Assembly: GCA_937928295.1 (NCBI GenBank)
Contig: CALEYY010000295.1
Span: forward strand, 1 to 8,023
Reading direction: 5' to 3'
Source: an uncultured Moraxellaceae bacterium
GTDB lineage: Bacteria; Pseudomonadota; Gammaproteobacteria; Pseudomonadales; Moraxellaceae
DNA length: 8,023 bases
A model generated the notes under the pieces. That model was not told the origin of the DNA, made no database searches, and was given only the letters and a program-made list of their open reading frames with translations. Below are positions 7,080-8,023 of the stretch, in pieces (the first letter of the stretch is position 1; the number at the start of each line of letters is the position of its first letter). A program made the position numbers and the translations under genes.

Positions 7080-8023
7080 GCGGTTGCGCTCCCTGCTGGC
7101 TTTTGGTCTGCCGGGTTCGGGCTGCTACGACGCGGCTTGCCATGCAGCATCACCAAAGCCAGCAACAGATAGATGGCATGCACGCCCCAGTTTGCGCTGA
7201 CCGCAATCGACTCTTTCTCGATGCCGCTCTTGACCGCCGCCAACAGCACAACATAGCTCAGGTACAAGACGATGGCCGGCAGCAGCTTCAGGTAACGACC
7301 TTGGCGCGGATTGACCTTGGCCAGCGGTAACGCCAGCAAGGCCACAATGGGCACCATGAAGACCAGCGAGACACGCCAGCCCCACTCCGCTGCCGCTTTC
7401 GGGCTGTCGGCGCGTATTTGCCAGAGTGCAGGCGTAGACAGTGCCGCCAAGTTGTTGTCCGTGACCGGCAGCTCCGCCTGCTTCAGGCGCAGACGGTAGC
7501 GCTCGAAGGCCACGCGCTGGTAATCGGCAGCCCCTGCTCGCAAGAGCCAGCGCTCGCCATCGAGAAGCTCGACTGTATCCGGCCCGAGCACTGGATCTTT
7601 CACGCGCCGGCCCTCACGGGCTCGCACAATGATCTGACGCTCGCCATCAGTGGCCGTATTAGCTGCCGCATTGGCCGAGGCCGGCTGCGTTTCCAGCAGG
7701 ATGACCGAGCGCAAGGTGGACTTGTCCGGGCTCATGTCGGCATAGAGCATGCGCTCGCCGACGCGCTGGAAGCGGCCCGGCTGAATCAGCTCGAAGGTAC
7801 TGCGGTTGGCCTGCTCGGCGTAGATGCGATCGGACTCGGCGACACCGCTGGGCGACCACCACAGCGCCATCAGCGCGGTCAGCAGCGTCACCAGCGCAGT
7901 GGCCGGCAGCAACCAGCGAATGACATGCCCCGGCCCCACACCCGCCGCCGCCAGCACCGCCATTTCGTTATCGAGATAGAGGCGACCAAGCGCCAGCAAC
8001 AAGCCGATGAACAAACCCAGCGG
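7076..8023 (-). CDS. lptF: LPS export ABC transporter permease LptF, N-terminus outside window
   Basis: LptF is the second permease of the LptB2FG lipopolysaccharide exporter. The visible part begins PLGLFIGLLLALGRLYLDNEMAVLAAAGVG, which corresponds to about residue 63 of the E. coli protein, so roughly 60 N-terminal residues and the true start lie beyond the right edge; the frame is open to the last base. A TTG at 8014 in this frame is not a credible start. The membrane segment ending LMALWWSPSG is followed by the periplasmic jellyroll domain. C-terminal segments include LVFMVPIVALLALPLAKVNPRQGRYLKLLP with the family NPRQGR motif. A short Ala/Asn/Thr-rich stretch (ASANAAANTATDGE) sits in a periplasmic loop. 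Its stop overlaps the lptG start by four bases. Confidence 0.97.
   Translation of the reverse strand, partial: PLGLFIGLLLALGRLYLDNEMAVLAAAGVGPGHVIRWLLPATALVTLLTALMALWWSPSGVAESDRIYAEQANRSTFELIQPGRFQRVGERMLYADMSPDKSTLRSVILLETQPASANAAANTATDGERQIIVRAREGRRVKDPVLGPDTVELLDGERWLLRAGAADYQRVAFERYRLRLKQAELPVTDNNLAALSTPALWQIRADSPKAAAEWGWRVSLVFMVPIVALLALPLAKVNPRQGRYLKLLPAIVLYLSYVVLLAAVKSGIEKESIAVSANWGVHAIYLLLALVMLHGKPRRSSPNPADQKPAGSATA

Overview
The window carries conserved chromosomal genes of a gammaproteobacterium with moderately high GC content. The gene order lptF-lptG, a convergent RDD membrane gene, tRNA-Leu(CAA), queA-tgt-yajC-secD resembles what I recall of Pseudomonas-type genomes, so Pseudomonadales in the broad sense is the likeliest origin. 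That placement rests on remembered synteny and protein similarity; no search was run. There is no sign of mobile elements, CRISPR, prophage or recently transferred DNA.

Bases 1 to about 4050 hold a leftward operon, queA-tgt-yajC-secD, with secD running off the left edge. QueA and Tgt act in queuosine modification of tRNA anticodons, and YajC and SecD belong to the SecDF-YajC accessory complex of the Sec translocon. queA and tgt overlap by one base, and tgt is 15 bases from yajC. The yajC-secD gap holds a GC-rich hairpin followed by a T-rich tract on the coding strand, which looks like an attenuator or partial terminator. A leftward extended -10 promoter lies ahead of queA. Back to back with it is a strong rightward sigma-70 promoter for a complete class II tRNA-Leu(CAA) gene. 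An RDD-family membrane protein gene follows the tRNA in the same direction with no obvious terminator between them.

Bases 4919 to 8023 hold a second leftward cluster: lptF (5' end outside the window), lptG, a PP2C-type Ser/Thr phosphatase, and a small protein with one C-terminal membrane segment. Every junction is an ATGA overlap or a 2-base gap, so the four genes are almost certainly translated from one message. LptF and LptG are the permease subunits of the LptB2FG lipopolysaccharide exporter.

The least expected element is the phosphatase plus tail-anchored protein pair fused onto the end of the LPS-export operon. The phosphatase keeps its metal-binding motifs but appears to lack most of the usual flap segment. 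The small protein has an unusual Trp/Pro/Leu-rich stretch just before its membrane anchor. This pair is the best candidate here for something undescribed. The rest is well-known housekeeping biology.
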